Shown piece after piece: positions 11,703 through 23,382 of a DNA stretch of 64,000 nucleotides; positions within the stretch are counted from its first letter, which is position 1, and each line of letters begins with the position of its first letter. Source of the DNA: Balanoglossus misakiensis (Eukaryota; Hemichordata); the NCBI GenBank assembly GCA_040954595.2, contig CM082576.2:20274001-20338000 (forward strand), given 5' to 3'. The translations under genes were made by a program, and so were the position numbers. Below the pieces are notes generated by a model. That model worked only from the letters and a program-made list of their open reading frames with translations, was not told the DNA's origin and ran no database searches.

Positions 11703-13035
11703 TATTAATTAATTCATTAAGGCATATAAACGATATAGCTAGCCTAATGTTATAGGAATGGTCTAACACCCTTGTCATATAAACTTTGGCGAAGCGATCC
11801 AAAGCTCAGCTAAGGTAGATGGGGGGGGGGGCTGAATCACATGCCCCATCATAATGAAAGCTGCTAACCCTCTTAGAATGATACTAGGGCCTATACGTTG
11901 ATCGCCCTGTCACACTTGGCTATGTGATCTTGGATTGGAACTGGAGGGATGTGAAAAGCAAGAGGCTTGTCGACAATAGTGATGTCAGAAAAATATTTGT
12001 TCATCTTTTTACAAAATATTTGTTTCCTCAAATTAAAACTGGTAAAACTAAGCTTGGTTTGTTTTAAATAAATAAATAGTTACTTACTAATATACTCCAT
12101 GGCGCATTGTCTTTTTACATTGCTATCCTCTAGTCTTGAACAATTATGTCATTTTCGTGACCATCTCATGGTATTTTTCATTGATATGAAAACATACGCT
12201 TGGTTAAAATTCTATAACTGCAGTTATGCTCACTGAGATTTTAGTGAATTGCCACTGTAAACTCATTTCCAGACAAATAGAACCTTTTGTCAGAAGTGAG
12301 CATTGTGACTAAAAACCCTCTCTTATTGGCATCTAGTTCAGACGGGAGAAGGTTTCATGCAACTGCCTCGCAACAGAGATTGCTCTCAAATTCGGCAAAA
12401 TATATATTGCAGGAGGTAAAAATTCTCAAAACTGTGAACGCGGGCATCTGTTGGCAATGGACAAAATAGTAAATGATTTGGGGATAAATGCCAATGTCAA
12501 TCGATACAAAATTCCATTCACAGCAATGCAAAACACATTATGGGCCCATACCTCACCCCTTTCATGAGTGTAGTGTCAACAGTGTTCAAAAGTGGGGGGG
12601 GGGGAAGGCAACAGACTAATTGAATCAAGTTGGTTGCACTCATACCAGTATATATCAATAGTTGGTGGAAATCAGAAACTGCCGTTGGTGGCGCAAATTG
12701 TGTAACCTGCTTCACCTCAGGTTGGAGATATTGTCTGAACCTGGAGGTAGGCTGCTAGACCTAGCTTTGTAAACGCAGCTGCACCATTGGGGGTTAGGAT
12801 ATGGGTGGGGGTGGTACAACAGTATATCCCAACCTCCAACGGTGCAGCCGCGTTTCCACAGCCATGCTAGACCCTGCTCATTTCAGTGGAAAAACATGTT
12901 TTGTTGTGGACTTTCAAGTCGTTCTAATGAGATTCACACTGAGAAAATGTAATAAATTCTGTTTGTGGACTTCCAAGACAAAAAAAAAAAAAAAAAAAAA
13001 ACAGGACAACATTTTTGAAATACCAATAAAATTAT

Positions 13036-13370
13036 AAAACTACTAAAAACACTGGCGTTATATTGGCAGACTTCCTGGACCGAGATATGATTCTTGCAGC
13101 TGTATTTTGTGTGCGTTGTAGAAGGTTCCGACTGCTTTCTGATAGACCATACAGTAATGCATTACCATAGTGGGCCAAGAACTGAACCCTGTGGCACTCC
13201 AAAACGAACATGTGATGGTTGACTGGTGGTGATCTTGTGGTGACGTATGTCATCAATTTTCTGAATAAAATACTGGTTGAACCGATCTAAATGTTCCGTA
13301 GTTGACGTATGATTTGGAAGCTGTCTTGAGTTGCTGAACAATGTTGAAATTGTCCGGAATAAAGATTTCT
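13036..13370 (-). pseudogene. CR1/L2-like non-LTR retrotransposon fragment (left arm copy)
   Basis: On the minus strand this encodes part of a non-LTR polyprotein. There is a linker ending in FNQYFIQKIDDIRHH, then the reverse-transcriptase motif GVPQGSVLGP, and then, after a deletion, the more C-terminal block ending ARIISRSRKSANITPV. The catalytic FADD-type box that should lie between them is absent, so it is dead. It is the inverted partner of 15800-16135. The clade is inferred from motif style only. Confidence 0.75.
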
Positions 13371-14391
13371 GATTTTTGGAATTTTCCTCTATGAGATTGG
13401 TGTAGTAGTTGCACTGGTCACTTGGTAGGCTACAAGTGGTAGAGTCGTGTGTGCGCGCGACTTACACTATAAATTTGCGGAACAGACGGAACGGAATATG
13501 TATATGTAGCAGTTTATTGGCATGAATAGTGTAGGCCTACATGATTTTTAAAACATGTCCCAGCACAGCGATTTATTCAGAGAAAGTGGAGAAATATTTA
13601 TATGATAGAAACTGAATAAGTTTGTTGTATGTCAGCTCTTCTGTCTTTCTCTTACCGATATGATTCTAACCGGAACACTCAAGCTTAGTAAGGGTAAGAG
13701 AAAGGCAGAAGAAGAAAAATGGCTGACCGACAACTTTTTGTATCAAATCCCTGAATAAATCACTGGGCCCAGGAAAACCACAGCGAGTTTAGAACACTAA
13801 CATTGAGATCTAACATAATCGACCCATGCTGATGTTTCAAGTGGGCGATCCCCGGCAATTCCCGGCAATTTCACGATCCCCCCCCCCACAAAAATCGTGC
13901 ATTCCAAGGGAATATTACGTCAGTAGATTAATTTTTCTGACTACTTTATTAAAGCTGTTTCGCCGTTTCACTGTTTCGCAAAATATCACTAGCCGCGCCC
14001 TGTGATAAGAGTCTAAGTTTCGTGAAAGACCTCCGCAGTCCACCTTTTTTATCTTAAAAAAGTTTCCATCTTTTTTCTTCACCGGGTCCGGAAATTTTCA
14101 GGTCGACACGAACTCTTGGATTTAGTTTATCAGTTTATTTGGAAGCGAGTCGAAAAAGATTACGCTGTCCAAAACCGTTAAACCCGTGGTACTCGAAACT
14201 GTGAATAAACAAAGTGTTAGTATAACTGATACTTTTTACGTAGCGTTGGGGCGGTATTTCCTTGCCGTGCGTCATATTATGGCGGTCGGTTTGAAGTGAA
14301 CTTCCATCGCTTGTAGCTTATAGCGTACATCATGAACAATTTAGGCATAAATAATTGGGCCTCATAAAATAAACACATTTCGTTTTCATAT

Positions 14392-14790
14392 TTCCCTCGG
14401 CCTGCGGCCTCGGGAAATAGCATGTGATTCTGGTAACTCACAGCCCATCGGGTGTAATAAACGGCCGCTATGGCCCTCATGACAAGGCAATAGGTGTTCA
14501 TTATAACACTGTCCACTTTTTATCACCCGTGGGAAGGTTAGGCCTACATCAGCCACGTTGAGCAAGTCGGATATCCAAAGACCAGACAAGCCGCATATAA
14601 CAACAGCATTGCTTTACTTTTTTCAAGCTAGGCCACCACCCTATATGCAGTAAAACAGGCATAGGCAGTAACATTCTCTATCAATCGATTACTCAGATTT
14701 TACAGAGGAAAAAACGTTCACAAAAACAAATAAAAATCAACTTGAATTTGTATTTCCAACTTCTTGCACCACGCAAACATAGCCCGACCC
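14392..14790. other. Palindrome 1 spacer
   Basis: About 400 bp of non-duplicated sequence at the palindrome centre. It starts with a small inverted repeat (CCCTCGGCCTGCGGCCTCGGG). It then has a segment, about 14425-14510, resembling 20303-20395 in the spacer of palindrome 2: TGATTCTGGTAACTCACAG, a CGGC.GCTATGGCCC core, and an ATAGGTGTT tail. No ORF of note. Confidence 0.8.
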
Positions 14791-15799
14791 ATATGAAAAC
14801 GAAATGTGTTTATTTTATGAGGCCCAATTATTTATGCGTAAATTGTTCATGATGTACGCTATAAGCTACAAGCGATGGAAGTTCACTTCAAACCGACCGC
14901 CATAATATGACGTAGGGCAAGGAAATACCGCCCCAACGCTACGTAAAAAGTATCAGTTATACTAGTACTTTGTTTATTCACAGTTTCGAGTACCACGGGT
15001 TTAACGGTTTTGGACAGCGTAATCTTTTCCGACTCGCTTCCAAATAAACTGATAAACTAAATCCAAGAGTTCGTGTCGACCTGAAAATTTCCGGACCCGG
15101 TGAAGAAAAAAGATGGAAACTTTTTTAAGATAAAAAAGGTGGACTGCGGAGGTCTTTCACGAAACTTAGACTCTTATCACAGGGCGCGGCTAGTGATATT
15201 TTGCGAAACAGTGAAACGGCGAAACAGCTTTAATAAAGTAGTCAGAAAAATTAATCTACTGACGTAATATTCCCTTGGAATGCACGATTTTTGTGGGGGG
15301 GGGGATCGTGAAATTGCCGGGAATTGCCGGGGATCGCCCACTTGAAACATCAGCATGGGTCGATTATGTTAGATCTCAATGTTAGTGTTCTAAACTCGCT
15401 GTGGTTTTCCTGGGCCCAGTGATTTATTCAGGGATTTGATACAAAAAGTTGTCGGTCAGCCATTTTTCTTCTTCTGCCTTTCTCTTACCCTTACTAAGCT
15501 TGAGTGTTCCGGTTAGAATCATATCGGTAAGAGAAAGACAGAAGAGCTGACATACAACAAACTTATTCAGTTTCTATCATATAAATATTTCTCCACTTTC
15601 TCTGAATAAATCGCTGTGCTGGGACATGTTTTAAAAATCATGTAGGCCTACACTATTCATGCCAATAAACTGCTACATATACATATTCCGTTCCGTCTGT
15701 TCCGCAAATTTATAGTGTAAGTCGCGCGCACACACGACTCTACCACTTGTAGCCTACCAAGTGACCAGTGCAACTACTACACCAATCTCATAGAGGAAA

Positions 15800-16135
15800 A
15801 TTCCAAAAATCAGAAATCTTTATTCCGGACAATTTCAACATTGTTCAGCAACTCAAGACAGCTTCCAAATCATACGTCAACTACGGAACATTTAGATCGG
15901 TTCAACCAGTATTTTATTCAGAAAATTGATGACATACGTCACCACAAGATCACCACCAGTCAACCATCACATGTTCGTTTTGGAGTGCCACAGGGTTCAG
16001 TTCTTGGCCCACTATGGTAATGCATTACTGTATGGTCTACCAGAAAGCAGTCGGAACCTTCTACAACGCACACAAAATACAGCTGCAAGAATCATATCTC
16101 GGTCCAGGAAGTCTGCCAATATAACGCCAGTGTTT
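15800..16135 (+). pseudogene. CR1/L2-like non-LTR retrotransposon fragment (right arm copy)
   Basis: Plus-strand partner of 13036-13370. The frame holding GVPQGSVLGP (about 15978-16010) changes at the deletion point into the frame of the ARIISRSRKS block (about 16080-16130). The same internal deletion in both arms shows that the fragment was already broken before the palindrome arose. Confidence 0.75.
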
Positions 16136-17804
16136 TTAGTAGTTTTATAATTTTATTGGTATTTCAAAAATGTTGTCCTGTTTTTGTTTTTTTTTGTCTT
16201 GGAAGTCCACAAACAGAATTTATTACATTTTCTCAGTGTGAATCTCATTAGAACGACTTGAAAGTCCACAACAAAACATGTTTTTCCACTGAAATGAGCA
16301 GGGTCTAGCATGGCTGTGGAAACGCGGCTGCACCGTTGGAGGTTGGGATATACTGTTGTACCACCCCCACCCATATCCTAACCCCCAATGGTGCAGCTGC
16401 GTTTACAAAGCTAGGTCTAGCAGCCTACCTCCAGGTTCAGACAATATCTCCAACCTGAGGTGAAGCAGGTTACACAATTTGCGCCACCAACGGCAGTTTC
16501 TGATTTCCACCAACTATTGATATATACTGGTATGAGTGCAACCAACTTGATTCAATTAGTCTGTTGCCGCCCCCCCCCCCCCGCCACTTTTGAACACTGT
16601 TGACACTACACTCATGAAAGGGGTGAGGTATGGGCCCATAATGTGTTTTACATTGCTGTGAATGGAATTTTGTATCGATTGACATTGACATTTATCCCCA
16701 AATCATTTACTATTTTGTCCATTGCCAACAGATGCCTGCGTTCACAGTTTTGAGAATTTTTACCTCCTGCAATATATATTTTGCCGAATTTGAGAGCAAT
16801 CTCTGTTGCGAGGCAGTTGCATGAAACCTTCTCCCGTCTGAACTAGATGCCAATAAGAGAGGGTTTTTAGTCACAATGCTCACTTCTGACAAAAGGTTCT
16901 ATTTGTCTGGAAATGAGTTTACAGTGGCAATTCACTAAAATCTCAGTGAGCATAACTGCAGTTATAGAATTTTAACCAAGCGTATGTTTTCATATCAATG
17001 AAAAATACCATGAGATGGTCACGAAAATGACATAATTGTTCAAGACTAGAGGATAGCAATGTAAAAAGACAATGCGCCATGGAGTATATTAGTAATTAAC
17101 TATTTATTTATTTAAAACAAACCAAGCTTAGTTTTACCAGTTTTAATTTGAGGAAACAAATATTTTGTAAAAAGATGAACAAATATTTTTCTGACATCAC
17201 TATTGTCGACAAGCCTCTTGCTTTTCACATCCCTCCAGTTCCAATCCAAGATCACATAGCCAAGTGTGACAGGGCGATCAACGTATAGGCCTTAGTATCA
17301 TTCTAAGAGGGTTAGCAGCTTTCATTATGATGGGGCATGTGATTCAGGCCCCCCCCCCCCCCCCATCTACCTTAGCTGAGCTTTGGATCGCTTCGCCAAA
17401 GTTTATATGACAAGGGTGTTAGACCATTCCTATAACATTAGGCTAGCTATATCGTTTATATGCCTTAATGAATTAATTAATATGACTGACTGACGAACTG
17501 ACTGACTGACTGAATGAATGAATCAATCAATCAATCAATCAATCACCCGACATGGCCTGGAAGGATTCACCCCCTGTTGAGATGTTGGCACCCCCTAGCA
17601 AATTGTCATGGGTGGGGTGGTCAGTGGCCCTTAAAATGATGTCACTCACATGATAGAGATATTAATTACATAACTCTTTTCCAGAGTGTGCTCTATTTAC
17701 AGTCTGCACTATATTCAGGTACATGTGTAATGATATTTCAATTACTTTTGGAATCACAGGACAGTAGAAAGGTTGATTGAACACAGGATTTGAAATTCAC
17801 TCAC

Positions 17805-17873
17805 CATGTATTGGAACAGCTCTTACAGCAATCACATCATCATTCAACGCTAAATCTTCGTAACTTTTACATA
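17805..17873 (-). CDS. 69-nt exon-like block, copy 2 of 3 (inverted)
   Basis: Inverted copy of 11296-11364 with acceptor and donor kept. Relative to copy 1 the bases GTC have become TGC, which changes two residues (Met-Ser to Ile-Ala) without a stop. It is in the opposite orientation to the flanking MED25-like exons and so should not be spliced into them. Confidence 0.35.
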
Positions 17874-18257
17874 CTGTTAATATAAATATAATTACTTTTC
17901 TTTAAATATCATCCAAATATTACAATGTTTCTAGCAATTTCATAAACTGCATTAATATAATACTGTGTGTATGATATATACTTTGTGGATAGGATACAGA
18001 TCTTTGCTTATTACCAAGAATATAACACCATGTGTTTGGATTTAAAATGCAGTTCGGAGCTGACTGTGTTGCATTTTGACTGCAAAATTAAAATATTTAG
18101 TTACATTTCCTTGCATTTAGTGTTGAAAATGTCACTTTTAGCTTTAAAATGAGCACTGATATTGGTGTATGTTCGACATACCACATAATTAACCATGAAA
18201 CCTAGTCTACATAGTTCCTTGATTTCCAAGTAGTGCATTGTCTGCCTGATCTTGTTA

Positions 18258-19044
18258 GGCTGCATTCACAAACGCCTCTGGAGGGGGGGGGGGGACGGGA
18301 GAATTCAATTTTTTTTACCGCTAATTTTCACATGCCCCCCGTACACAACCCGAAATATTTTCAAATCCCCCCTTCCGAACTGCCAAAATTTTGAAATCCC
18401 CCCCCCACCCATTTTCTTTCACAGAGCAAAACACATCACCTATCTATCTTGTAAAAAAAGAAAAAACAGCGCTCCCATGAAAAGAATTTGAAACTGATGA
18501 ACCCCCTCACTGAACATTGTTTTTATTTTTAAGTATTTGTATTCTGTGTTGGGAGACATTGTAAACCGAGAATTGAAGGGAGTGGGACTGAAAGGGGGGG
18601 ACTTGAAAACATTTTGAAAAAAATTTCTTACGTGGGAGGGGGATACCCCCTCCCACGTAAGAAAATTTTATAAAATACAGAGCTCAAAACTGCATTTTAA
18701 TGAACCCGGCAAAAGCAAATTAACTCAACTACCGTATGTTGGGGAGGAGAAATTTAACCGTCGCCGCTCAAAGTTATCATGGGGTGGGGCAAATCCCCTG
18801 ACCTGGGACACTAGATAAACCAGTCAATGATTGAAAGGTGCTGATGAATGGAGGGGGTGGGTAAAATAAAGGGCGCGAAACTGCATTTTTATGGACTCAA
18901 AATAAATATTTTGTCGTCAATGTTTTCAAGTCCCCCCCTTTCAGTCCCTAAATTATTTCAAATCCCCCCTTACATACCCTCAATTTTTTCAAATCCCCCC
19001 CTCAATTCTCCTGCCCCCCTCCAGAGGTGTTTGTGAATGCAGCC
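18258..19044 (-). mobile_element. G-tract TIR element, family 2 (left arm copy)
   Basis: Terminal inverted repeats start GGCTGCATTCACAAAC and continue into CCTCTGGAGGGGGG. TTA flanks both sides (18255-18257, 19045-19047), a 3-bp target duplication of PIF/Harbinger type. The interior is punctuated every 20-60 bp by runs of five to eight G or C. The purine-rich phrases GGGGGGATTTGAAA and GGGGGACTTGAAAAC recur. No protein-coding capacity is apparent. Related copies are at 23383-24138 and 47973-48706. Confidence 0.85.
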
Positions 19045-19665
19045 TTACGTGAAAGACTTCATTTTCAATGTCGCCGCTATCACTTTCTGAGTCACTTTCC
19101 TCTGAATCACCTAGTTCACCTATCACTTCATGCTCATCTTCTGGTTCACTGTCCTCATCCAAGTCATCCTCTTCATCCTCCTGCTCATCCTCCTCTTTGT
19201 CCCTCTCATGGTTTACTCTGAGACTTTCCAGAGTTGTTTGACACAGTTTCCGGCCAATGTGCGCTTCAACTATTTTCAGTTTGTCTTTTTTTCAGCATCT
19301 TTTTCTCTGTTGTCAATTTATGTCTGTTCATGTACATGTCTAGGTCAGAAACTTTCAGCTCACATAGTTCACTGTTTCTGTATATTGCCATGATACAGCC
19401 TGAAAATGTTATTTTTGTGATCAAAAGTGTACTTGTTGTCACCTGATCACACAGAGTAAAGACATGTTCGTATTCTATTTTATATACTTTACGGTCAATT
19501 CTGTTGTTTTTTGCTATAATTCCATACAAATCTGTTGTAAAAATTGTCCCCCCCAAACCATTGATTATAAAATTTGTCCCCCCCCTAAAAACTGCTTTGT
19601 AAAAGTAAACCCCCCCCCTGATTTCCACCGCCCCCCCCCCCTCCCTGTAAAAAACGAATGCTCCC
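19045..19665 (-). mobile_element. G-tract family-1 element, truncated, with coding remnant (left arm)
   Basis: Inverted partner of the left half of 22763-24436. Its end is marked by GGGAGCATTCG (reverse strand) and TTA at 19666-19668. On the minus strand it encodes MAIYRNSELCELKVSDLDMY and about 20 more residues to a stop (frame 19266-19628). An overlapping frame downstream (19038-19265) continues as an acidic D/E/S-rich stretch. The other end is missing because the palindrome arm stops at 18159. Confidence 0.75.
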
Positions 19666-20297
19666 TTACCAATCAGAAACAGCCTTCCAAGACTGCGTAG
19701 CGCTCTTGTAAAGTTATTTTTGATTGTTCAAATTCTTTACCATGTCACTGCTGGCATACAACAATCCATATGACCCAGCAACTTTGTATAGATGCACTGA
19801 CATCAATGATATGCCTTCCAAAGCGCCACACATAGTGTAATTACAAATGTTTCATGCTTCTGACACGCTCTACCTTTTACCAGGTTCATACACGAAAAAA
19901 ATTGAGACGCTATTTGCCTATGGTAAACACAGAGCATTAATCGTTTGAGTCGCCTTGTGTTCACACACACAAAGTTTATGTATAGGCGCTGAGGCTCAGT
20001 CCCAAAGACAATGGATTGCAGAGAGGTTTTCATCCTTACACCGGATCAGGTCTGACGGGCAAAGCCGTCTCAAATCTAAGCCGTTCCAGAACCACTATAC
20101 ACCGTCCACACATGTTTTTTTTAAGACAGTATGTGATCTGAGACGTTTCAGAACCGTCTTAATGGTGTGTGTGACCCCCATATTAGACAACTTAGACAAA
20201 ATCATCCGATAATAAATATTAGCTCAGTCTATGTCCTGGCGCATTTCATCACGACAATAAAATACATAACAAAAGCCCTCACTACGCACCCACTCGA

Positions 20298-21249
20298 TAT
20301 ATGATTCTGGTAACTCACAGTTACGAGGGGGTAAAAACGGCTGCTATGGCCCGAATATAGGCCAGGCTATAGGTGTTTTATAATAAACCTCATGCTAACA
20401 GCTGGGAAAATCTTGCGATTTTCTCTTGAGGTTGGCAGACGACATCTTCCGCGGTGGCCATTGTGTCAGACGACGCGACGCTGATTGACGTAACCGAGTC
20501 TGCGCACTCACGCTGGTCACGTGACCGGTTTATATTTTTTCTGCTATTTCCCTAGCGGTTCATAGTCGATTCTATTTTCCTATCACGAGACCGATTCTGG
20601 CGAATCGCAACACAGTATTAGCATGAGGTATATTATAGTGTCATACACGAGAACGTGCGCTTTTCTTCCTCTCTGGGGCTTGGGTCTGAAGGAAGTTAAA
20701 ATCCGAACACTCCATAGGGCCCTACGTTTCAAACAATTTACTCGGTCCAATCAGTTGACAAAATGTATCAATGTCGAAAGGGAAATACTATTCTCAAAAT
20801 ACATTTTCCTAACGTGTTTCACCAAAGGGCGAAACAGTGAATGTTTATCTAAAAACGGGAACGATGGCGGATTTTGTTTCTTTGTGACGAGAGTGATGGT
20901 ACACTTCAATGATTTGTTTTATCTGGCCGATTATCAGGAGACACGTCACCACAAGAGGGCGCACTAAGAAGTCTATTCGGGAAAGCTGTGAAATAATGAA
21001 CCTCCCCGCCCCCACCCAAAAAAATGTCCGTTCAATTGAATACAACGCAATAAATACGAAACCCATCACCTTTTTGTTTTAAAGCAGTGGTGTGTTTACG
21101 CATGTACGTACATTCAATGACAATGGAGTTTGCAAGGAAAAAATGACAAAATAAGTCAAGTGTATTTATTTCTATATTTCTAGAAATTCATGAAAAACAT
21201 GTTGGTGATATTTACATAATAATAATCTTAGTCAAAGGCACGCAAGCAC
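20298..21249. other. Palindrome 2 spacer, first part
   Basis: Sequence not duplicated in the arms. 20303-20395 resembles the palindrome 1 spacer. 20450-20600 is GC-richer with CpGs, a CACGTGAC site and the end of an AT-rich run; it could be promoter-like, but no transcript is evident. A 114-codon ORF at 20623-20967 has no family I recognise and ordinary composition, so I do not call it a gene. Confidence 0.5.
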
Positions 21250-21523
21250 TGAACAATACGCTGTCTGCTCCATTAGCTCCAACTTTTCACTATGTTTTCA
21301 GTAATATTGCTCTGTGTATCTGCTGCGGTTTCTAGTATAAACTCCAGAAACATGACAAAATATCCAGAGTTTAGCTTATCAACACTTCATGTATGTGCAT
21401 ATTCAGTATTATTATTGTGTAAAATTTAAATTCATGTCCGAACTAGAATTCATTTGTCAACAGTGATAACAATGGCCGTTACACATACACAGGCAATGTT
21501 AATGATTGGAGTATTTGGTACTA
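21250..21523 (+). repeat. Diverged relative of the 10.6-10.86 kb intronic sequence
   Basis: It shares ordered landmarks with 10590-10860: CTTTTCACT.TGTTTTCAGTA, GACTAGAATTCATTT-like and GCCGTTACACA.ACACAGG. A third, weaker relative is at 62910-63080. Spacing is similar but identity is far lower than in the palindrome arms, so this is an older duplication or an old interspersed repeat. Confidence 0.6.
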
Positions 21524-21532
21524 CATGTATAT

Positions 21533-21959
21533 TAGTCTCGGTTACCCAGAGCCCTCTGCTTCTTCCGTTAGGCACTCCAGAAAGAGGGTCTGGGGAAACC
21601 CGGTAGACAAACCGTCAGGCGGAATCGGGACAGCTGCGATGCATGACGGGAGATTAATATTCGATACGATATTATGATATGTCGATATTAGAAAACTATT
21701 TACCGAACTTCTCTCTCTCTTTTCAATTTGTATACAGTTTTAGCAGGTCTAGCACTTCTCAGCATGTTTTCTTTATCGTATGTCATACATGTCGGCCGTG
21801 AGGTTCGCGCGCAGGACGTCGCCATTTTGGAATATTAATCTCCCGTCATGCATCGCAGCTGTCCCGATTCCGCCTGACGGTTTGTCTACCGGGTTTCCCC
21901 AGACCCTCTTTCTGGAGTGCCTAACGGAAGAAGCAGAGGGCTCTGGGTAACCGAGACTA
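21533..21959. mobile_element. Foldback element with 130-bp perfect terminal inverted repeats
   Basis: Left repeat 21533-21662 and right repeat 21830-21959 read as perfect reverse complements over 130 bp, starting TAGTCTCGGTTACCC. The 9-bp sequence CATGTATAT flanks both sides (21524-21532, 21960-21968). Long TIRs with a 9-bp duplication fit foldback or Mutator-like non-autonomous elements. The 167-bp centre is AT-rich on the left and CpG-containing on the right, with no ORF. A damaged relative lies near 46767. Confidence 0.9.
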
Positions 21960-21968
21960 CATGTATAT

Positions 21969-22103
21969 TAAAGTGATGTTTGGAGTTAAACAAGAAATTG
22001 CAATTTTTACACAAAATTAAAATACTGAAAATAAAGCTAAATGTTACAGATTTTCATCCAGTGGAATTCTCCTGCATGTAAAAGTTGCTTTACCGGCAAA
22101 AAG
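21969..22103. other. Palindrome 2 spacer, last part
   Basis: AT-rich flank between the foldback element and the right arm. No feature is visible. Confidence 0.5.
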
Positions 22104-22870
22104 TCGAGTGGGTGCGTAGTGAGGGCTTTTGTTATGTATTTTATTGTCGTGATGAAATGCGCCAGGACATAGACTGAGCTAATATTTATTATCGGATGAT
22201 TTTGTCTAATATTTATTTTCGGATAATATTGTCTAAGTTGTCTAATATGGGGGTCACACACACCATTGAGACGGTTCTGAAACGTCTCAGATCACATACT
22301 GTCTTAAAAAAAACATGTGTGGACGGTGTATAGTGGTTCTGGAACGGCTTAGATTTGAGACGGCTTTGCCCGTCAGACCTGATCCGGTGTAAGGATTAAA
22401 ACCTCTCTGCAATCCATTGTCTTTGGGACTGAGCCTCAGCGCCTATACATAAACTTTGTGTGTGTGAACACAAGGCGACTCAAACGATTAATGCTCTGTG
22501 TTTACCATAGGCAAATAGCGTCTCAATTTTTTTCGTGTATGAACCTGGTAAATGGTAGAGCGTGTCAGAAGCATGAAACATGTGTAATTACACTATGTGT
22601 GGCGCTTTGGAAGGCATATCACTGATGTCAGTGCATCTATACAAAGTTGCTGGGTCATATGGATTGTTGTATGCCAGCAGTGACATGGTAAAGAATTTGA
22701 ACAATCAAAAATAACTTTACAAGAGCGCTACGCAGTCTTGGAAGGCTGTTTCTGATTGGTAAGGGAGCATTCGTTTTTTACAGGGAGGGGGGGGGCGGTG
22801 GAAATCAGGGGGGGGTTTACTTTTACAAAGCAGTTTTTAGGGGGGGGGGACAAATTTTATAATCAATGGT

Positions 22871-23380
22871 TTGGGGGGGACAATTTTTACAACAGATTTG
22901 TATGGAATTATAGCAAAAAACAACAGAATTGACCGTAAAGTATATAAAATAGAATACGAACATGTCTTTATTCTGTGTGATCAGGTGACAACAAGTACAC
23001 TTGTGAACACAAAAATAACATTTTCAGGCTGTATCATGGCAATATACAGAAACAGTGAACTATGTGAGCTGAAAGTTTCTGACCTAGACATGTACATGAA
23101 CAGACATAAATTGACAACAGAGAAAAAGATGCTGAAAAAAAGACAAACTGAAAATAGTTGAAGCGCACATTGGCCGGAAACTGTGTCAAACAACTCTGGA
23201 AAGTCTCAGAGTAAACCATGAGAGGGACAAAGACGAGGATGAGCAGGAGGATGAAGAGGATGACTTGGATGAGGACAGTGAACCAGAAGATGAGCATGAA
23301 GTGATAGGTGAACTAGGTGATTCAGAGGAAAGTGACTCAGAAAGTGATAGCGGCGACATTGAAAATGAACTCTTTCACGT
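22871..23380 (+). pseudogene. Coding remnant in family-1 element: short basic region plus acidic D/E/S tail
   Basis: The first frame (to the stop at 23161) contains a possible internal AG acceptor (ATTTTCAG at about 23027) and then CELKVSDLDMYMNRHKLTTE and a lysine-rich helix. Spacing resembles a SAP-type DNA-binding helix-turn-helix, but this is a weak call. A one-base shift at about 23155 leads into VEAHIGRKLCQTTLESLRVN and a long run of Asp, Glu and Ser to 23380, where the nested element begins. The two halves read as one broken protein end. It could be the C-terminus of the element's own protein or a captured host exon. Confidence 0.55.
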
Positions 23381-23382
23381 AA

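Larger units (their letters stand above)
10524..11924 (+). repeat. Segmental duplication, copy 1 (direct partner at 49616-51000)
   Basis: From GATACCGGTAGTACATG onward this 1.4-kb stretch is nearly identical to 49616-51000, same orientation, about 39 kb away. It has only scattered substitutions and short indels. It includes the 69-nt exon-like block, a GATT/ATTC/AGTC microsatellite and a G-run. The part from 11007 is also present inverted at the right end of palindrome 1. It looks like unique intronic sequence rather than a transposon: I see no terminal repeats or target duplication at its ends. Confidence 0.85.
11007..14391 (+). repeat. Palindrome 1, left arm
   Basis: About 3.4 kb reappear as the reverse complement at 14791-18162 with only few differences, for example a shorter A-run near 16180, longer G/C runs and single substitutions. 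The arm begins at ATATCAGTGCTC and ends at CGTTTTCATAT. It carries the exon-like block, a tetranucleotide microsatellite, a G-run at 11821, an A-run at 12980 and a CR1-like fragment. The high identity implies a recent event, ongoing arm-to-arm gene conversion, or an assembly fold-back. Confidence 0.92.
14791..18162 (-). repeat. Palindrome 1, right arm
   Basis: Reverse complement of 11007-14391. Its outer end, GAGCACTGATAT, is at once the first bases of palindrome 2 (from 18159), so the two palindromes share a 4-bp junction. Contents mirror the left arm, with a C-run at 16567 and 17349, the tetranucleotide repeat at 17485 and the exon-like block at 17805. Confidence 0.92.
18159..20297 (-). repeat. 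Palindrome 2, left arm
   Basis: Reverse complement of 22104-24238, about 2.1 kb, starting GATATTGGTGTATG and ending ACGCACCCACTCGA. It holds an inverted, truncated copy of the G-tract family-1 element (18159-19665), with a family-2 element nested inside (18258-19044), then unique sequence to 20297. It starts exactly where palindrome 1 ends. Confidence 0.92.

Noticed and set aside
20623-20967. 114-codon ORF in the palindrome 2 spacer
   Set aside because: No known motif, no codon or splice evidence; kept only as a mention in the spacer entry.
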